Origin: Brochothrix campestris
GTDB lineage: Bacteria > Bacillota > Bacilli > Lactobacillales > Listeriaceae
DNA: 64,000 nucleotides
Direction: 5' to 3'
NCBI RefSeq assembly: GCF_046058945.1
Contig: NZ_CP175511.1
Location: 620,001 to 684,000 of the forward strand
Shown in pieces: positions 1 through 8,117 of this stretch. A program made the position numbers and the translations under genes. Each line of letters opens with the position of its first letter. Positions within the stretch are counted from its first letter, which is position 1. The notes beneath the pieces are model-generated. The model saw only the letters and a program-made list of their open reading frames with translations, searched no databases and had not been told where the DNA came from.

Positions 1-818
1 TCTGCGGCCATTTGTGAAATACTCGTCGCACAGGTTGCAGTTACTTGGTGGATTTTGAGGACGTGTTCAACAATCGGAGCGCTCGCCATAATCACGCCAA
101 TGCGCCAACCAGTCATCGCATGTGATTTTGAAAGACCATTCAAGACGATTGTTTGCTCGCGAATCTCATTGGCGAGTGAATAATGAGGCTCGCCGTATGT
201 TAACTCACTGTATATTTCATCAGCAATCAAATAGATGCCAAGTTCTTTGATTTTAGCTGCTAAAATAATCGCTTCTTCTTTCGTATAAGTAACACCGGTG
301 GGGTTACAAGGATAGGCTAAAATCAAAGCCTTTGTGGTTGGTGTCACATAGGCGTCTAATAAGGCGGGTGTCACTTTGAAGGCAGTTGTTGTTGTGTCCA
401 TAACGACCATGTTAGCCCCTGCAAGGTGAATAGGCGCCTCATAACCCGGATACAAGGGGTCAGGAACTAAAACGTCGTCACCGGGGTTTAAAACTGTTTT
501 TAAAGCAAGGTCAATTGCTTCCGTCGCTCCGACTGTGATGACAATCTCAGTTTTAGGGTCATAGACTAAATCGTATTTTTTAGCGAAATAACGGGCTGCG
601 GCTTCGCGTGTTGATAAAAACCCTGCATTGGGTGTGTAGTTTGTAATGTTATTATCGATTGCTTGTTTAGCTGCTTCTTTAATGTGCAAAGGGGTGGGAA
701 AATTCGGTGCACCGAGAGTCAGTGGGATAATACCAGGAATGACCCCGACTTGATCGCTGAATTGGCGAATGCCAGAAATTTGAATGTCGTATACGCGCGT
801 GTTTAAAGGAAGAACCAT
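1..818 (-). CDS. Class I/II PLP-dependent aminotransferase (3' end outside window)
   Basis: Pyridoxal-phosphate aminotransferase of fold type I. The minus-strand reading frame is open from ATG at 818 to the window edge, giving 272 codons, so the C-terminus is missing. Visible family features are the N-terminal APNFPTP segment, the cofactor-loop region VGATEAIDLAL, the AYPCNPTG motif with the substrate-side Asn-Pro, the ADEIYSEL segment with the PLP-contacting Asp and Tyr, and LNGLSKSHAMTGWRIG carrying the Schiff-base Lys. It resembles PatA/AraT enzymes; B. subtilis PatA acts as N-acetyl-LL-diaminopimelate aminotransferase. Because dapH and dapL lie 2-3 kb away, a role in the acetylated lysine/DAP branch is a reasonable inference, but aromatic aminotransferase is an alternative. 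A GAGGAG Shine-Dalgarno precedes the ATG. Confidence 0.9.
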   Translation of the reverse strand, partial: MVLPLNTRVYDIQISGIRQFSDQVGVIPGIIPLTLGAPNFPTPLHIKEAAKQAIDNNITNYTPNAGFLSTREAAARYFAKKYDLVYDPKTEIVITVGATEAIDLALKTVLNPGDDVLVPDPLYPGYEAPIHLAGANMVVMDTTTTAFKVTPALLDAYVTPTTKALILAYPCNPTGVTYTKEEAIILAAKIKELGIYLIADEIYSELTYGEPHYSLANEIREQTIVLNGLSKSHAMTGWRIGVIMASAPIVEHVLKIHQVTATCATSISQMAA

Positions 819-917
819 GTTGTACAACTCCTCATCTATGGATTATGTGTTAGTTGCTATTTTAGCACATTGGAGGAGCGATTAACGAAAAAAAGTGGGA
901 TTACCTTGTAAAAATAG

Positions 918-958
918 CTGACATTTAGTATGATAATTGATAATGATAATTATTATCA
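918..958 (+). promoter_or_regulatory. Promoter overlapped by Fur boxes
   Basis: A perfect 7-1-7 Fur motif (TGATAATTATTATCA) lies at 944-958. A second overlapping half-site array, TGATAAT repeated from 931, precedes it. A -35-like CTGACA at 918-923 places the -10 region inside the box, so Fur binding would block the promoter of the 77-aa gene at 979. Box identity is read directly; repression by Fur is inferred. Confidence 0.85.
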
Positions 959-978
959 ATTGAAAAAGAGGTGGCACG

Positions 979-1212
979 ATGATCACAACGAAAAAAATGG
1001 AGTGCGTTTATACGAAGGTAAACGGTCAGGCATTAGTTTTTCAAATTGTATCGTTTACGCCGCTTAAATCATGGGGTGAAGTCTATGTGAACGTTGCAGG
1101 TGAAACCTATCGTTTTGTTGGCTATCATCGCAATAAAGTCTTAGCCTGTGCTATGTATGAAGTAGCAAGGCTTTTGCAAAGTCAGCAAAAGACAAACAAT
1201 AATAAAATATAA
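979..1212 (+). CDS. Small Fur-boxed protein of unknown function
   Basis: A 77-residue, probably cytosolic protein with no signal peptide or membrane segment. It starts at ATG behind AGAGGTGG. The central part (about residues 25-60) looks like a small alpha/beta fold with alternating hydrophobic residues (VYVNVAGETYRFVGYHRNKVLACAMYEVARLL). It has two cysteines and no recognisable catalytic motif. Its promoter is covered by overlapping Fur boxes, so it should be induced under iron limitation. My recollection is that Listeria carries a Fur-regulated small gene at the same place, just before ykuJ; this is unchecked. No function can be assigned. Confidence 0.8.
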   Translation: MITTKKMECVYTKVNGQALVFQIVSFTPLKSWGEVYVNVAGETYRFVGYHRNKVLACAMYEVARLLQSQQKTNNNKI

Positions 1213-1328
1213 AAATAAACGTAAAAAAACCATCTATAATTAGTGAAAAAATGTGTGATATCTGATAAGATAATACATGCGATGATTTTTAAAGCAAATT
1301 TTCCAATGAGAAGAGAGGGGTTTTTTAC

Positions 1329-1562
1329 TTGTCTCAATTAGCAGGTATTATTCAACGTTTAAACGCAATGAAAGAAGACGAGTCTGTTGAAGTTCAACAA
1401 CGTCGTTTCGAAAGAGAAGGCAAAGCAATTTGCGAAGTTAAATATTTCCAAGCAACTGAATCATTTGAAATTATGATTCTTGAAGATGATCAAAAATATC
1501 AATTTGATAACATTGATTTAGCAGCTATTGATATCTTCGAATTATTACAAGATGCTCAGTAA
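1329..1562 (+). CDS. ykuJ: YkuJ-like protein (DUF1797)
   Basis: A 77-residue protein closely resembling B. subtilis YkuJ: N-terminal SQLAGIIQRLNAM, central CEVKYFQATESFEIMI, C-terminal FDNIDLAAIDIFELLQ. YkuJ is a small conserved cytosolic Firmicutes protein of unknown function. The start is TTG, chosen because the first ATG in frame lies well inside the conserved region and AGAGAGGGG precedes the TTG. The order ykuJ - CBS protein - ccpC - dapH - dapL - mscS matches the yku cluster of Bacillales. Confidence 0.85.
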   Translation: MSQLAGIIQRLNAMKEDESVEVQQRRFEREGKAICEVKYFQATESFEIMILEDDQKYQFDNIDLAAIDIFELLQDAQ

Positions 1563-1716
1563 GCAATAGTTACAGCGAAACAAAGTAAACGAACTGTTTG
1601 CTTTGTTTTTTTGCGATTAGGGATACAGTTTTTTTAAGGTGTTTACTTTAGAAGTTGTCGGAAATGTGGTTAAATGGAAGTAGATAGACGAAGTAAACAT
1701 AAAGGTGGCGTTAAGA

Positions 1717-2160
1717 ATGAATCATTTACTCAAAGAAGAATTTGAAGTCAATATGTCAGACTATCTTATTCCGGCAAGTAAAGTCGCGCATGTTTTCGAA
1801 GAAAATAGTTTAGAACATACATTACTCGTATTGACCACAACTGGTTACACACTCATACCTGTGTTGGATTACGATAATAAATATATCGGGATGATTAATA
1901 ATGCGAGTATCATTAATCATGTCATGGGGATTGAACGAATTTTATTCGAACAACTCCCCGAAGTGAAAGTAGCAGATGTTGTCATCCGTGACTATCCCGT
2001 CTTACGTGAAGGGTTTACGTTTGATGTTTTACTTAAACAGTTAATTGACCATTCGTTTTTATGTGTCGTTAACGATCAAAATGAATTTATGGGGATTGTG
2101 ACACGTCGTGTTGCCCTCAAACGCTTAGCGAAGGCTATTCATCAGCCTGTTACTCAGTAA
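1717..2160 (+). CDS. ykuL: CBS-domain protein, YkuL-like
   Basis: 147 residues made almost entirely of a CBS-domain pair (about 15-75 and 80-140). CBS pairs usually bind adenine nucleotides or cyclic dinucleotides and act as regulatory modules. Typical pieces are IPASKVAHVFEENSLEHTLLVLTTTG with the loop YDNKYIGMI, and a second repeat ending NEFMGIVTRRVAL. The start at 1717 is preferred over an in-frame GTG at 1705 because that GTG lies inside the Shine-Dalgarno AAAGGTGG (1701-1708). It matches B. subtilis YkuL by position beside ccpC. The ligand is unknown. Confidence 0.85.
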   Translation: MNHLLKEEFEVNMSDYLIPASKVAHVFEENSLEHTLLVLTTTGYTLIPVLDYDNKYIGMINNASIINHVMGIERILFEQLPEVKVADVVIRDYPVLREGFTFDVLLKQLIDHSFLCVVNDQNEFMGIVTRRVALKRLAKAIHQPVTQ

Positions 2161-2192
2161 ATAAAACCAATGATAAACAAAGGATGGTAGAA

Positions 2193-3083
2193 ATGAGTAT
2201 AACTGAATTTCGCATTTTAGATATGTTAGCAGAGGAGCTCAATATGCGAAAAACGGCAGAGCGCCTTTATATTTCACAGCCGGCCTTATCCCAACGATTA
2301 CAGTCGATTGAAGCACGTTGGGGCAAACAGTTGTTTATTCGAACACGTAAAGGCCTATTATTGACGCCACAAGGTGAATTGATTGTAGAATTTGCACGTT
2401 CGGTTATTAATCGTGAAGAAAATGTGTTTGATAAATTGTTAGCAATGGAAGGTGTCGTTCAGGGTACTTTAAAAATATACTCGGGAACGATTGTAGCGCA
2501 ACGCTGGCTCCCTTTTGTTTTTAAAGAGTTTGTGAAACGTTACCCACACGTTAACATTGAATTGGATTCAGGTGGTAGCCGCCGAGCGCAACAAGCGATT
2601 GCAGATGGCAAGGTGCATTTAGCAATCACCCGTGGTGAGACGGATTGGCTAGGTGAAAAACGTTATTTATTTGGCGACAATTTGTCGCTTGCCGATAAAT
2701 ATCATACGTCGATTGAAGACATATTAGCGTCAGAACGCCCGTTTATTCGCTTTAAAACCGATTCAGACTATGACCAAAGTATTATGGATTATTGGCAGCA
2801 ATATTTTCATCGTTTGCCTGAAAAAACATTGGTGGTCGATCAAATTGAAACGTGTAAGCAAATGGCGATGAGTGGAATGGGCTATACGATTTTACCACTG
2901 CTCACAATCGACAAGCATACCGATTTGAATTTAATGCCGTTAATTCAAGAAGATGGCACACAGCTGCACCGCGATACATGGTTACTCGGTTATAAGAAAA
3001 GTTTCCAATTGCCACAAGTACAAGCCTTTGTCCAGTTGATCGAAGAACTGGATAAAGAAAAAGGACTATTGCAAATATTCTGA
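2193..3083 (+). CDS. ccpC: LysR-family regulator, CcpC type
   Basis: 296-residue LysR-type transcription factor. The N-terminal winged helix-turn-helix (about 2-60) contains ELNMRKTAERLYISQPALSQRLQ, nearly the CcpC/CitR signature, and is followed by an effector-binding domain. The C-terminal stretch VDQIETCKQMAMSGMGYTILP and RDTWLLGY also match my memory of B. subtilis CcpC, the citrate-responsive repressor of aconitase and citrate synthase genes. ATG at 2193 is chosen over 2184 because AAAGGATGG overlaps the upstream ATG. It lies just upstream of dapH, 44 bp away, as in other Bacillales; that neighbourhood need not mean it regulates dapH. Confidence 0.88.
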   Translation: MSITEFRILDMLAEELNMRKTAERLYISQPALSQRLQSIEARWGKQLFIRTRKGLLLTPQGELIVEFARSVINREENVFDKLLAMEGVVQGTLKIYSGTIVAQRWLPFVFKEFVKRYPHVNIELDSGGSRRAQQAIADGKVHLAITRGETDWLGEKRYLFGDNLSLADKYHTSIEDILASERPFIRFKTDSDYDQSIMDYWQQYFHRLPEKTLVVDQIETCKQMAMSGMGYTILPLLTIDKHTDLNLMPLIQEDGTQLHRDTWLLGYKKSFQLPQVQAFVQLIEELDKEKGLLQIF

Positions 3084-3127
3084 AATATGGCACACTATAA
3101 TAAATTGACTAAAAAGGAGAATGACAG

Positions 3128-3838
3128 ATGAAACAAATGGATGCACATGAGATTATTAAATTTATTCAAGAGAGTAAAAAATCAACACCGGTTAAAGTAT
3201 ACCTTAAGGGTGAATTAGCAAAAATAAACTTTCCGGAGACAATTAAAGATTTTGTTTCTGAAACGTCAGGTGTCATCTTTGGTGAATGGGATGTTGTTGA
3301 ACCTTTTTTAGCAGAAAATACAGCTTACATTAAAGATTATGTCTTAGAAAATGACCGTCGTAATTCAGCGATTCCAGAAGTCGACTTGAAGAAATTCAAC
3401 GCCCGAATTGAACCAGATGTGATGATTCGTGACCAAGTTGAAATTGGTGATAATGCGGTTATTATGATGGGTGCTTTAATTAACATTGGAGCAGTCATCG
3501 GCAAAAATACGATGATTGACATGAATGTAACGCTTGGTGGACGTGCGACCGTTGGTGATAACTGTCACATTGGTGCTGGAACAGTGTTAGCTGGTGTTGT
3601 TGAACCGCCATCAGCACAACCAGTCATTGTAGAAGATGATGTCTTAATTGGGGCAAACTGTACGGTTTTAGAAGGTGTTCGCATTGGTAAAGGCGCAGTT
3701 GTTGCTGCCGGTGCGGTTGTCATTAAAGATGTCGCTCCTGGTACAGTTGTTGCGGGTGTACCTGCGCGTGAAATTAAAAAAATTGACGACCAAACCCGTT
3801 CGAAAACTGAAATTATGGCAGCGTTACGTGAACTTTAA
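3128..3838 (+). CDS. dapH: Tetrahydrodipicolinate N-acetyltransferase
   Basis: Transfers an acetyl group from acetyl-CoA to tetrahydrodipicolinate, the first step of the acetylase branch of meso-diaminopimelate and lysine synthesis. 236 residues, the usual length. An N-terminal alpha/beta domain (1-85) precedes a left-handed beta-helix made of hexapeptide repeats (about 90-215), recognisable as repeated I/V-G-x-x-A/N-x units such as IGDNAVIMMGALINIGAVIG and VEDDVLIGANCTVLEGVRIGKG. Shine-Dalgarno AAAAGGAG precedes ATG. It sits 22 bp upstream of dapL, which removes the same acetyl group later, so the two probably form an operon. Confidence 0.95.
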   Translation: MKQMDAHEIIKFIQESKKSTPVKVYLKGELAKINFPETIKDFVSETSGVIFGEWDVVEPFLAENTAYIKDYVLENDRRNSAIPEVDLKKFNARIEPDVMIRDQVEIGDNAVIMMGALINIGAVIGKNTMIDMNVTLGGRATVGDNCHIGAGTVLAGVVEPPSAQPVIVEDDVLIGANCTVLEGVRIGKGAVVAAGAVVIKDVAPGTVVAGVPAREIKKIDDQTRSKTEIMAALREL

Positions 3839-3860
3839 GCAATAGAAAGAAGGGACATCA

Positions 3861-4976
3861 ATGAACTTAGCGGACTTACAAACGATTAGACGTGCGTTAC
3901 ATCAAATACCTGAACTCGGGTATGCTGAATTTAAGACACAGGCCTATTTACGGGACTATCTTTCAACGTTACCGCAAGCATTCATGCAAGTGAAAGAATG
4001 GCGGACCGGCTTACTCGTTCGAGTTGAAGGGAAGGCACCGACGAAAGTTGTTGGCTACCGTGCGGATATTGATGGCTTGCCGATTGTTGAAGACACAGGC
4101 TTGGCCTTTGCTTCGGAACATGAGGGGCGAATGCACGCTTGTGGTCATGATTTTCACATGACGATTGCGTTAGGTGTTCTTACCAATATTGTGACTGACC
4201 GGATTGATGATACAGTTGTGTTTTACTTTCAGCCGGCTGAAGAAAATCCTGGTGGTGCCTTGCCAATGATGCAATCAGCTGAAATGAAAAACTGGTGGCC
4301 GGATAAGATTATGGCATTGCATGTGGCACCGGAGTATCCGGTTGGTAAGATTGCCGTGAAACCAGGGATTTTATTTGCGAACACCTGTGAATTATTTGTT
4401 GAATTCAAGGGTAAGGGTGGTCACGCGGCGTATCCTCATCAAGCGAATGATATGGTTGTTGCCGCTTGTCAATTTGTGACGCAATTGCAATTGATTATTA
4501 GCCGTAACATTGATCCACTCGATAGTGCCGTGATTACTGTCGGTAAGATTGTAGCGGGGAATACGATGAATGTCATTGCTGAAAAGGCCGAAATTGAAGG
4601 CACAATCCGAACTTTATCGAAAGAAACGATGCTGATTGTCAATAAACGTATTCGTCAATTGATTGATGGTTTCCAAATCGCCTACAACTGTGAAATTACA
4701 CGAACAGAACGACCAGCTTATATGCAGGTGTTTAATGATGAAACCGAAACGGCGCAATTTATTACGTATTTGAATGAACAGTATCCCGAAAGTTATGTTG
4801 CTTGTCCGGCTGCGATGACGGGGGAAGATTTTGGTTACATGCTTGAAAAAATTCCAGGCTTTATGTTTTGGTTAGGAGTCGATTCAGCAGATGGCCTCCA
4901 TCATGCCAGAATGTCACCTAATGAGGACGCATTAGCGTTTGCAGTCGACGTCTTAACAAACTATTTAAACGTCTGA
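3861..4976 (+). CDS. dapL: N-acetyldiaminopimelate deacetylase (M20 family)
   Basis: Hydrolyses N-acetyl-LL-diaminopimelate to LL-diaminopimelate and acetate. 371 residues with M20 amidohydrolase features: GYRADIDGLP (metal-side Asp), MHACGHDFHMT with the metal-binding Cys and His, QPAEENPGGA with the catalytic Glu pair, and a C-terminal SADGLHHARMSPNEDAL with metal-ligand His. The dimerisation domain lies around residues 175-285. Shine-Dalgarno AAGAAGGG is upstream. Immediate linkage to dapH supports the substrate over generic amino-acid amidohydrolase. The gene ends in a strong bidirectional terminator. Confidence 0.93.
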   Translation: MNLADLQTIRRALHQIPELGYAEFKTQAYLRDYLSTLPQAFMQVKEWRTGLLVRVEGKAPTKVVGYRADIDGLPIVEDTGLAFASEHEGRMHACGHDFHMTIALGVLTNIVTDRIDDTVVFYFQPAEENPGGALPMMQSAEMKNWWPDKIMALHVAPEYPVGKIAVKPGILFANTCELFVEFKGKGGHAAYPHQANDMVVAACQFVTQLQLIISRNIDPLDSAVITVGKIVAGNTMNVIAEKAEIEGTIRTLSKETMLIVNKRIRQLIDGFQIAYNCEITRTERPAYMQVFNDETETAQFITYLNEQYPESYVACPAAMTGEDFGYMLEKIPGFMFWLGVDSADGLHHARMSPNEDALAFAVDVLTNYLNV

Positions 4977-4980
4977 AAAA

Positions 4981-5025
4981 AGCCATCACCTATTAGTGTT
5001 TAACTAATGGGTGATGGCTTTTTTT
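4981..5025. terminator. Bidirectional terminator between dapL and mscS
   Basis: GC-rich hairpin (AGCCATCACC paired with GGGTGATGGCT, inner ATTAG/CTAAT) followed by a T-tract on the plus strand and an A-tract on the other side. It serves dapL on plus and the mscS gene on minus. Confidence 0.93.
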
Positions 5026-5905
5026 AAGGTTGTGTTGAGGCTAATCCTGCTAAAGATAAGGGCATTAACAGCTCATTTTCTTGAAAAGCTAAATAAATTT
5101 TTTGATAGAGTTCATTACTAACTAACAGCTGTGTTCCGTTCAACGTATGCGTTGAAATCGTGACGACAAAATTACCGTTGGCATAACCCGTTACCCCAGA
5201 TACAATCGGGGTATCAACGATGTTCGGATTGTCTCTAGTGAAGGCACGTGTTGTTTCCTCAATCAAAGCAATCGCCTTGTCGATATCTTCGTTCGGATTA
5301 ATCTGAATTTCAACGAGGGCGAGCATGTTCCCGCGCGAGTGATTACTGACGACAATAATTTCACGATTGGGAATGAAATGGAGGGTTCCATTCAAATCTC
5401 TTATTTGGGTCGTTCGTAAACCGAGTAACTCAACTGTACCTTTAACGGCACCAATTGTAATGTTATCGCCAACATCCAACTGTCGTTCTAGCAGAATAAA
5501 AAAACCGGTGACGACATCACTGACGAGTCCTTGAGCCCCAAATGCAACAGCGAGACCGACAATTCCTGCACTGGCAATAATCGCGCGGACATCAACGTTA
5601 AAGGTACTTAAAATATTAACAGTCAAGATGAAGATTAAAATGTAGCGAAAGGCGTTATCGATTAAATTAAACAACGTTTTCGAGCGGTTTTCACTCACAT
5701 TTTCGCGTTTACTATAGCTGATAAATATTTTACGGATAATTTTTTGCCCGATTTTGCGTACTATATAATAGAGTATGACTGTAAAAATAAGCGATAAAAT
5801 TCCGCTGATGATGTTATCAATAATTTGACTCCAATCGATACTATCAAAATAAGTATTGAAACGGGTAATTTGATTGGTTACTTGATTTGATGTGTATTCA
5901 TCCAA
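5024..5905 (-). CDS. mscS: Small-conductance mechanosensitive channel, MscS family
   Basis: 293-residue membrane protein resembling B. subtilis YkuT. Hydrophobic segments lie at about 25-45, 75-95 and 105-140. The third is the pore helix and its sequel, with IIASAGIVGLAVAFGAQGLVSD and the signature GFFILLERQLDVGDNI. It is followed by the beta domain (GTVELLGLRTTQIRDLNGTLHFIPN) and a C-terminal alpha/beta domain. It releases solutes on hypo-osmotic shock. The start is TTG at 5905 behind AAAGGAAGTG; an overlapping ATG is out of frame. It is last in the yku-like block and transcribed toward dapL. Confidence 0.92.
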   Translation of the reverse strand: MDEYTSNQVTNQITRFNTYFDSIDWSQIIDNIISGILSLIFTVILYYIVRKIGQKIIRKIFISYSKRENVSENRSKTLFNLIDNAFRYILIFILTVNILSTFNVDVRAIIASAGIVGLAVAFGAQGLVSDVVTGFFILLERQLDVGDNITIGAVKGTVELLGLRTTQIRDLNGTLHFIPNREIIVVSNHSRGNMLALVEIQINPNEDIDKAIALIEETTRAFTRDNPNIVDTPIVSGVTGYANGNFVVTISTHTLNGTQLLVSNELYQKIYLAFQENELLMPLSLAGLASTQP

Positions 5906-5923
5906 AAAATCACTTCCTTTAAT

Positions 5924-5965
5924 AGACTATACGAGTTATTTTACTCGTTCTTTTAAGAATAGTCT
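5924..5965. repeat. Nested inverted repeat in mscS 5' region
   Basis: Outer arms AGACTAT (5924-5930) and ATAGTCT (5959-5965) surround an inner hairpin ACGAGT (5931-5936)/ACTCGT (5943-5948). It is 19 bp upstream of the mscS TTG start on the minus strand, so it would lie in the 5' untranslated region or act as an operator. It lacks a T-tract and is not a normal terminator. Confidence 0.6.
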
Positions 5966-6042
5966 AATACTATCGTCGGGATTAAACAGCTAGTCGTCGT
6001 GACAAAAAATCGTCATAATCACTGAATTTAGTGTTATATAAG

Positions 6043-6070
6043 GTGAACACCTGTTAAATCATGGTATAAT
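6043..6070 (+). promoter_or_regulatory. Extended -10 promoter of crr
   Basis: TGGTATAAT (-10 at 6065-6070 with the TG extension) lies 16 bp after a weak -35 GTGAAC at 6043-6048, ahead of the GGAGG ribosome site and ATG at 6108. Confidence 0.65.
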
Positions 6071-6107
6071 GGTTAGGAAAATAGAACTTTATTAGGAGGA
6101 ACGGATT

Positions 6108-6611
6108 ATGTTTAAAAAACTTTTCGGTAAAGAAGCAAAAGTAACAGAAGAAAAAATTGTCTCACCAGTGACTGGGACGTTAATTAAAATTGACGATGTT
6201 CCCGATCCGGTATTCGCACAAAAAATGATGGGTGAAGGCGTGGCTGTTCAACCAACAAACGGTATTGTTGTTGCACCAGTTGACGGTGAAATCATTCAAA
6301 TAGCTGATGAAAGTAAACACGCATTTGGTATCCGTTCAGCATTAGGCCAAGAAATTTTAGTACATATTGGCTTGGAAACAGTTGCTATGAAAGGCGAAGG
6401 TTTTAAAGTTTTAGTTAAATTAGGCGATAAAGTAAAAGCGGGTCAACCGATTATTGAAGCAGATATCGCTTTAATTGCCGAAAAAGCAGCCTCAACTGTT
6501 ATTCCTGTTGTTGTCACAAACAGTAGCACAGGCGACTATACGTTTACATGGTCAGAACTTGGTAATGTAACCGCAGGTGAAACAGTTATTTTTGAAGCAA
6601 AAACAAAATAA
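6108..6611 (+). CDS. crr: PTS glucose-type EIIA component
   Basis: 167-residue free-standing EIIA(Glc) domain. It accepts phosphate from HPr on a histidine and passes it to EIIB domains of sugar permeases, and may signal carbon status. The all-beta fold shows the usual landmarks: SPVTGTLIKIDDVPDPVFAQKMMGEG, VVAPVDGEI, the auxiliary histidine in KHAFGI (His71) and the phosphorylated histidine in EILVHIGLETV (His86). Length is normal. Strong GGAGGA Shine-Dalgarno. It stands alone with its own promoter and terminator, so the sugar-specific EIIBC partner is elsewhere. Confidence 0.95.
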   Translation: MFKKLFGKEAKVTEEKIVSPVTGTLIKIDDVPDPVFAQKMMGEGVAVQPTNGIVVAPVDGEIIQIADESKHAFGIRSALGQEILVHIGLETVAMKGEGFKVLVKLGDKVKAGQPIIEADIALIAEKAASTVIPVVVTNSSTGDYTFTWSELGNVTAGETVIFEAKTK

Positions 6612-6619
6612 ACGAATGA

Positions 6620-6655
6620 CGTAATAAATGATACTCATTTATTGCGTTTTTTTTA
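6620..6655 (+). terminator. Terminator after crr
   Basis: 13-bp hairpin, arms at 6620-6632 and 6636-6648 with one G-T pair, followed by eight T residues. Confidence 0.9.
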
Positions 6656-6667
6656 GGGGGAAATAGG

Positions 6668-7741
6668 ATGAATAACAACACACAACAATTGTTTAAAACT
6701 TTAACCGAAATGGCAGGTCCATCAGGCTTTGAACGACCAGTCCGAGCGTTTATGAAAGAAAAATTGGCACCGAACGTCGACCGTTTTGAGCAAGATGGTT
6801 TAGGGGGCTTGTTTGGTGTGAAAGAAAATGTCGGTGCACCGCGAATCATGGTAGCGGGCCATATGGATGAAGTTGGTTTTATCGTCACTAAGATCACAGC
6901 TAATGGTATGATTAAATTCGATACATTAGGTGGCTGGAGTCCGCATGTGTTATCGGCACAGCGTGTTCAAATTATCTCTGATCATGGTCCTGTTATCGGT
7001 GTCATTGCATCGGTACCACCACATTTATTATCAGAGGCCGAACGTAATGCACCTGTCAAAGCGGCTAATTTACTCATCGATATCGGCGCTGATAGTGCCG
7101 ATGAAGTGATGCATTCATTCGGTATTCTGCCGGGTTATCCAATTGCACCCGTATCTGAATTTACCCCAATGGCAAACCCAAAGAAAATTTTGGCAAAAGC
7201 GTGGGATAATCGCTACGGAGTTGGTTTAGCAATCGAAGCAGCGGCCGAACTGAAAAAGATAAAATTACCACATGAGCTATTTATCGGTGCCACTGTCCAA
7301 GAAGAAGTCGGCCTACGAGGGGCACAGGCGTCTGCAAGCATGATTAAGCCAGAGATGTTCATTGCGCTCGATGCCTCCCCTGCTAACGATACGACAGGTG
7401 ATAAAACGCAGTTTGGTCAACTTGGTCAAGGCTTCTTATTACGTATTTATGACCGCACGATGATTACGCACCGTGGCTTACGTGACTTCATGCTCGAAAC
7501 TGCGAAGGACAACCACATTCCGTACCAATATTTTGTGTCACCTGGTGGAACAGATGCTGGAACTGTTCATAAAATGGAAGGCGGTATTCCAAGCGCTGTC
7601 ATCGGCTTACCGTCACGTTATATTCATACGAGTCAATCGATTTTACATGTGGATGATTACGCGGCAGCAAAAGAAATGCTCTTGAAATTATTACCACAAC
7701 TCGATGCGACAACGATTGCAAGCATTAAAGAAAATGCCTGA
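6668..7741 (+). CDS. M42-family metallo-aminopeptidase (first of two)
   Basis: 357-residue glutamyl/deblocking aminopeptidase of peptidase family M42, a cytosolic dinuclear zinc enzyme trimming N-terminal residues from peptides. Metal ligands and catalytic residues are visible in order: AGHMDEVGFIV (His), KAWDNRYGVG (bridging Asp), ATVQEEVGLRG (catalytic and ligand Glu pair), IALDAS (Asp) and SRYIHTSQS (His). GGGG precedes ATG. The only break from its neighbours is the long repeat element that begins about 60 bp after the stop. A second M42 gene lies at 46026. Confidence 0.93.
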   Translation: MNNNTQQLFKTLTEMAGPSGFERPVRAFMKEKLAPNVDRFEQDGLGGLFGVKENVGAPRIMVAGHMDEVGFIVTKITANGMIKFDTLGGWSPHVLSAQRVQIISDHGPVIGVIASVPPHLLSEAERNAPVKAANLLIDIGADSADEVMHSFGILPGYPIAPVSEFTPMANPKKILAKAWDNRYGVGLAIEAAAELKKIKLPHELFIGATVQEEVGLRGAQASASMIKPEMFIALDASPANDTTGDKTQFGQLGQGFLLRIYDRTMITHRGLRDFMLETAKDNHIPYQYFVSPGGTDAGTVHKMEGGIPSAVIGLPSRYIHTSQSILHVDDYAAAKEMLLKLLPQLDATTIASIKENA

Positions 7742-7774
7742 TTAAGCAATTGGACAACGTTCAGCATTAACATA

Positions 7775-7796
7775 AGCCAACCCTTTATTTGGGTTG
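7775..7796 (+). repeat. 22-bp left duplicate of a terminator hairpin
   Basis: This 22-bp segment is identical to 8010-8031. It contains the whole stem-loop (AGCCAACCC...GGGTTG) but lacks the last stem bases and T-tract. It and its twin flank the 213-bp repeat element, as a target-site duplication would. Confidence 0.85.
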
Positions 7797-8009
7797 AATC
7801 AGAATGAAGATAAACGTTGTTCTAGGTCGTTACGACTTGCTCGCTCGGGATTACGTACCATCAGTACTCGCACCGTCACTCGCTCGTTGTGCCTACTAGA
7901 ACGAGAGGATATAACAACGTTTCTTTTCAGTCAAGTCATCTGGCAGCCAAAGTCACTTGAACTAACTTTCAAAGTAAAATCAGTTTAATTTGACTTTGGC
8001 TACAATCTG
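7797..8009 (+). repeat. Modular intergenic repeat, copy A (modules 1 and 2)
   Basis: The 376-bp gap between the M42 and DsbA-like genes is mostly this element. Module 1 (7802-7932, 131 bp) has imperfect terminal inverted repeats, left GAATGAAGATAAACG against right CGTTTCTTTTCAGTC. It is the same length as module 1 of copy C, with seven mismatches by eye. Module 2 (about 7945-8009) is a hairpin with arms AGCCAAAGTC (7945-7954) and GACTTTGGCT (7992-8001), then CAATCTG directly against the terminator. No convincing gene is inside; a short open frame here is an artefact of the repeat. Confidence 0.85.
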
Positions 8010-8038
8010 AGCCAACCCTTTATTTGGGTTGGCTTTTT
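8010..8038 (+). terminator. Terminator abutting repeat copy A
   Basis: Hairpin AGCCAACCC/GGGTTGGCT followed by TTTTTG. Its first 22 bases are duplicated at 7775-7796. Confidence 0.9.
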
Positions 8039-8117
8039 GTTAGGCAGTTTATTAGAATGTTACGGTATCTTTGCTTATACTAAGAGTATCTAAATCAGAG
8101 ATGGGAGATTGATAAAA

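Noticed and set aside
7794..7988. Open reading frame inside the M42-DsbA gap
   Set aside because: It lies wholly in the repeat element, has no ribosome site and no conserved frame in other copies.
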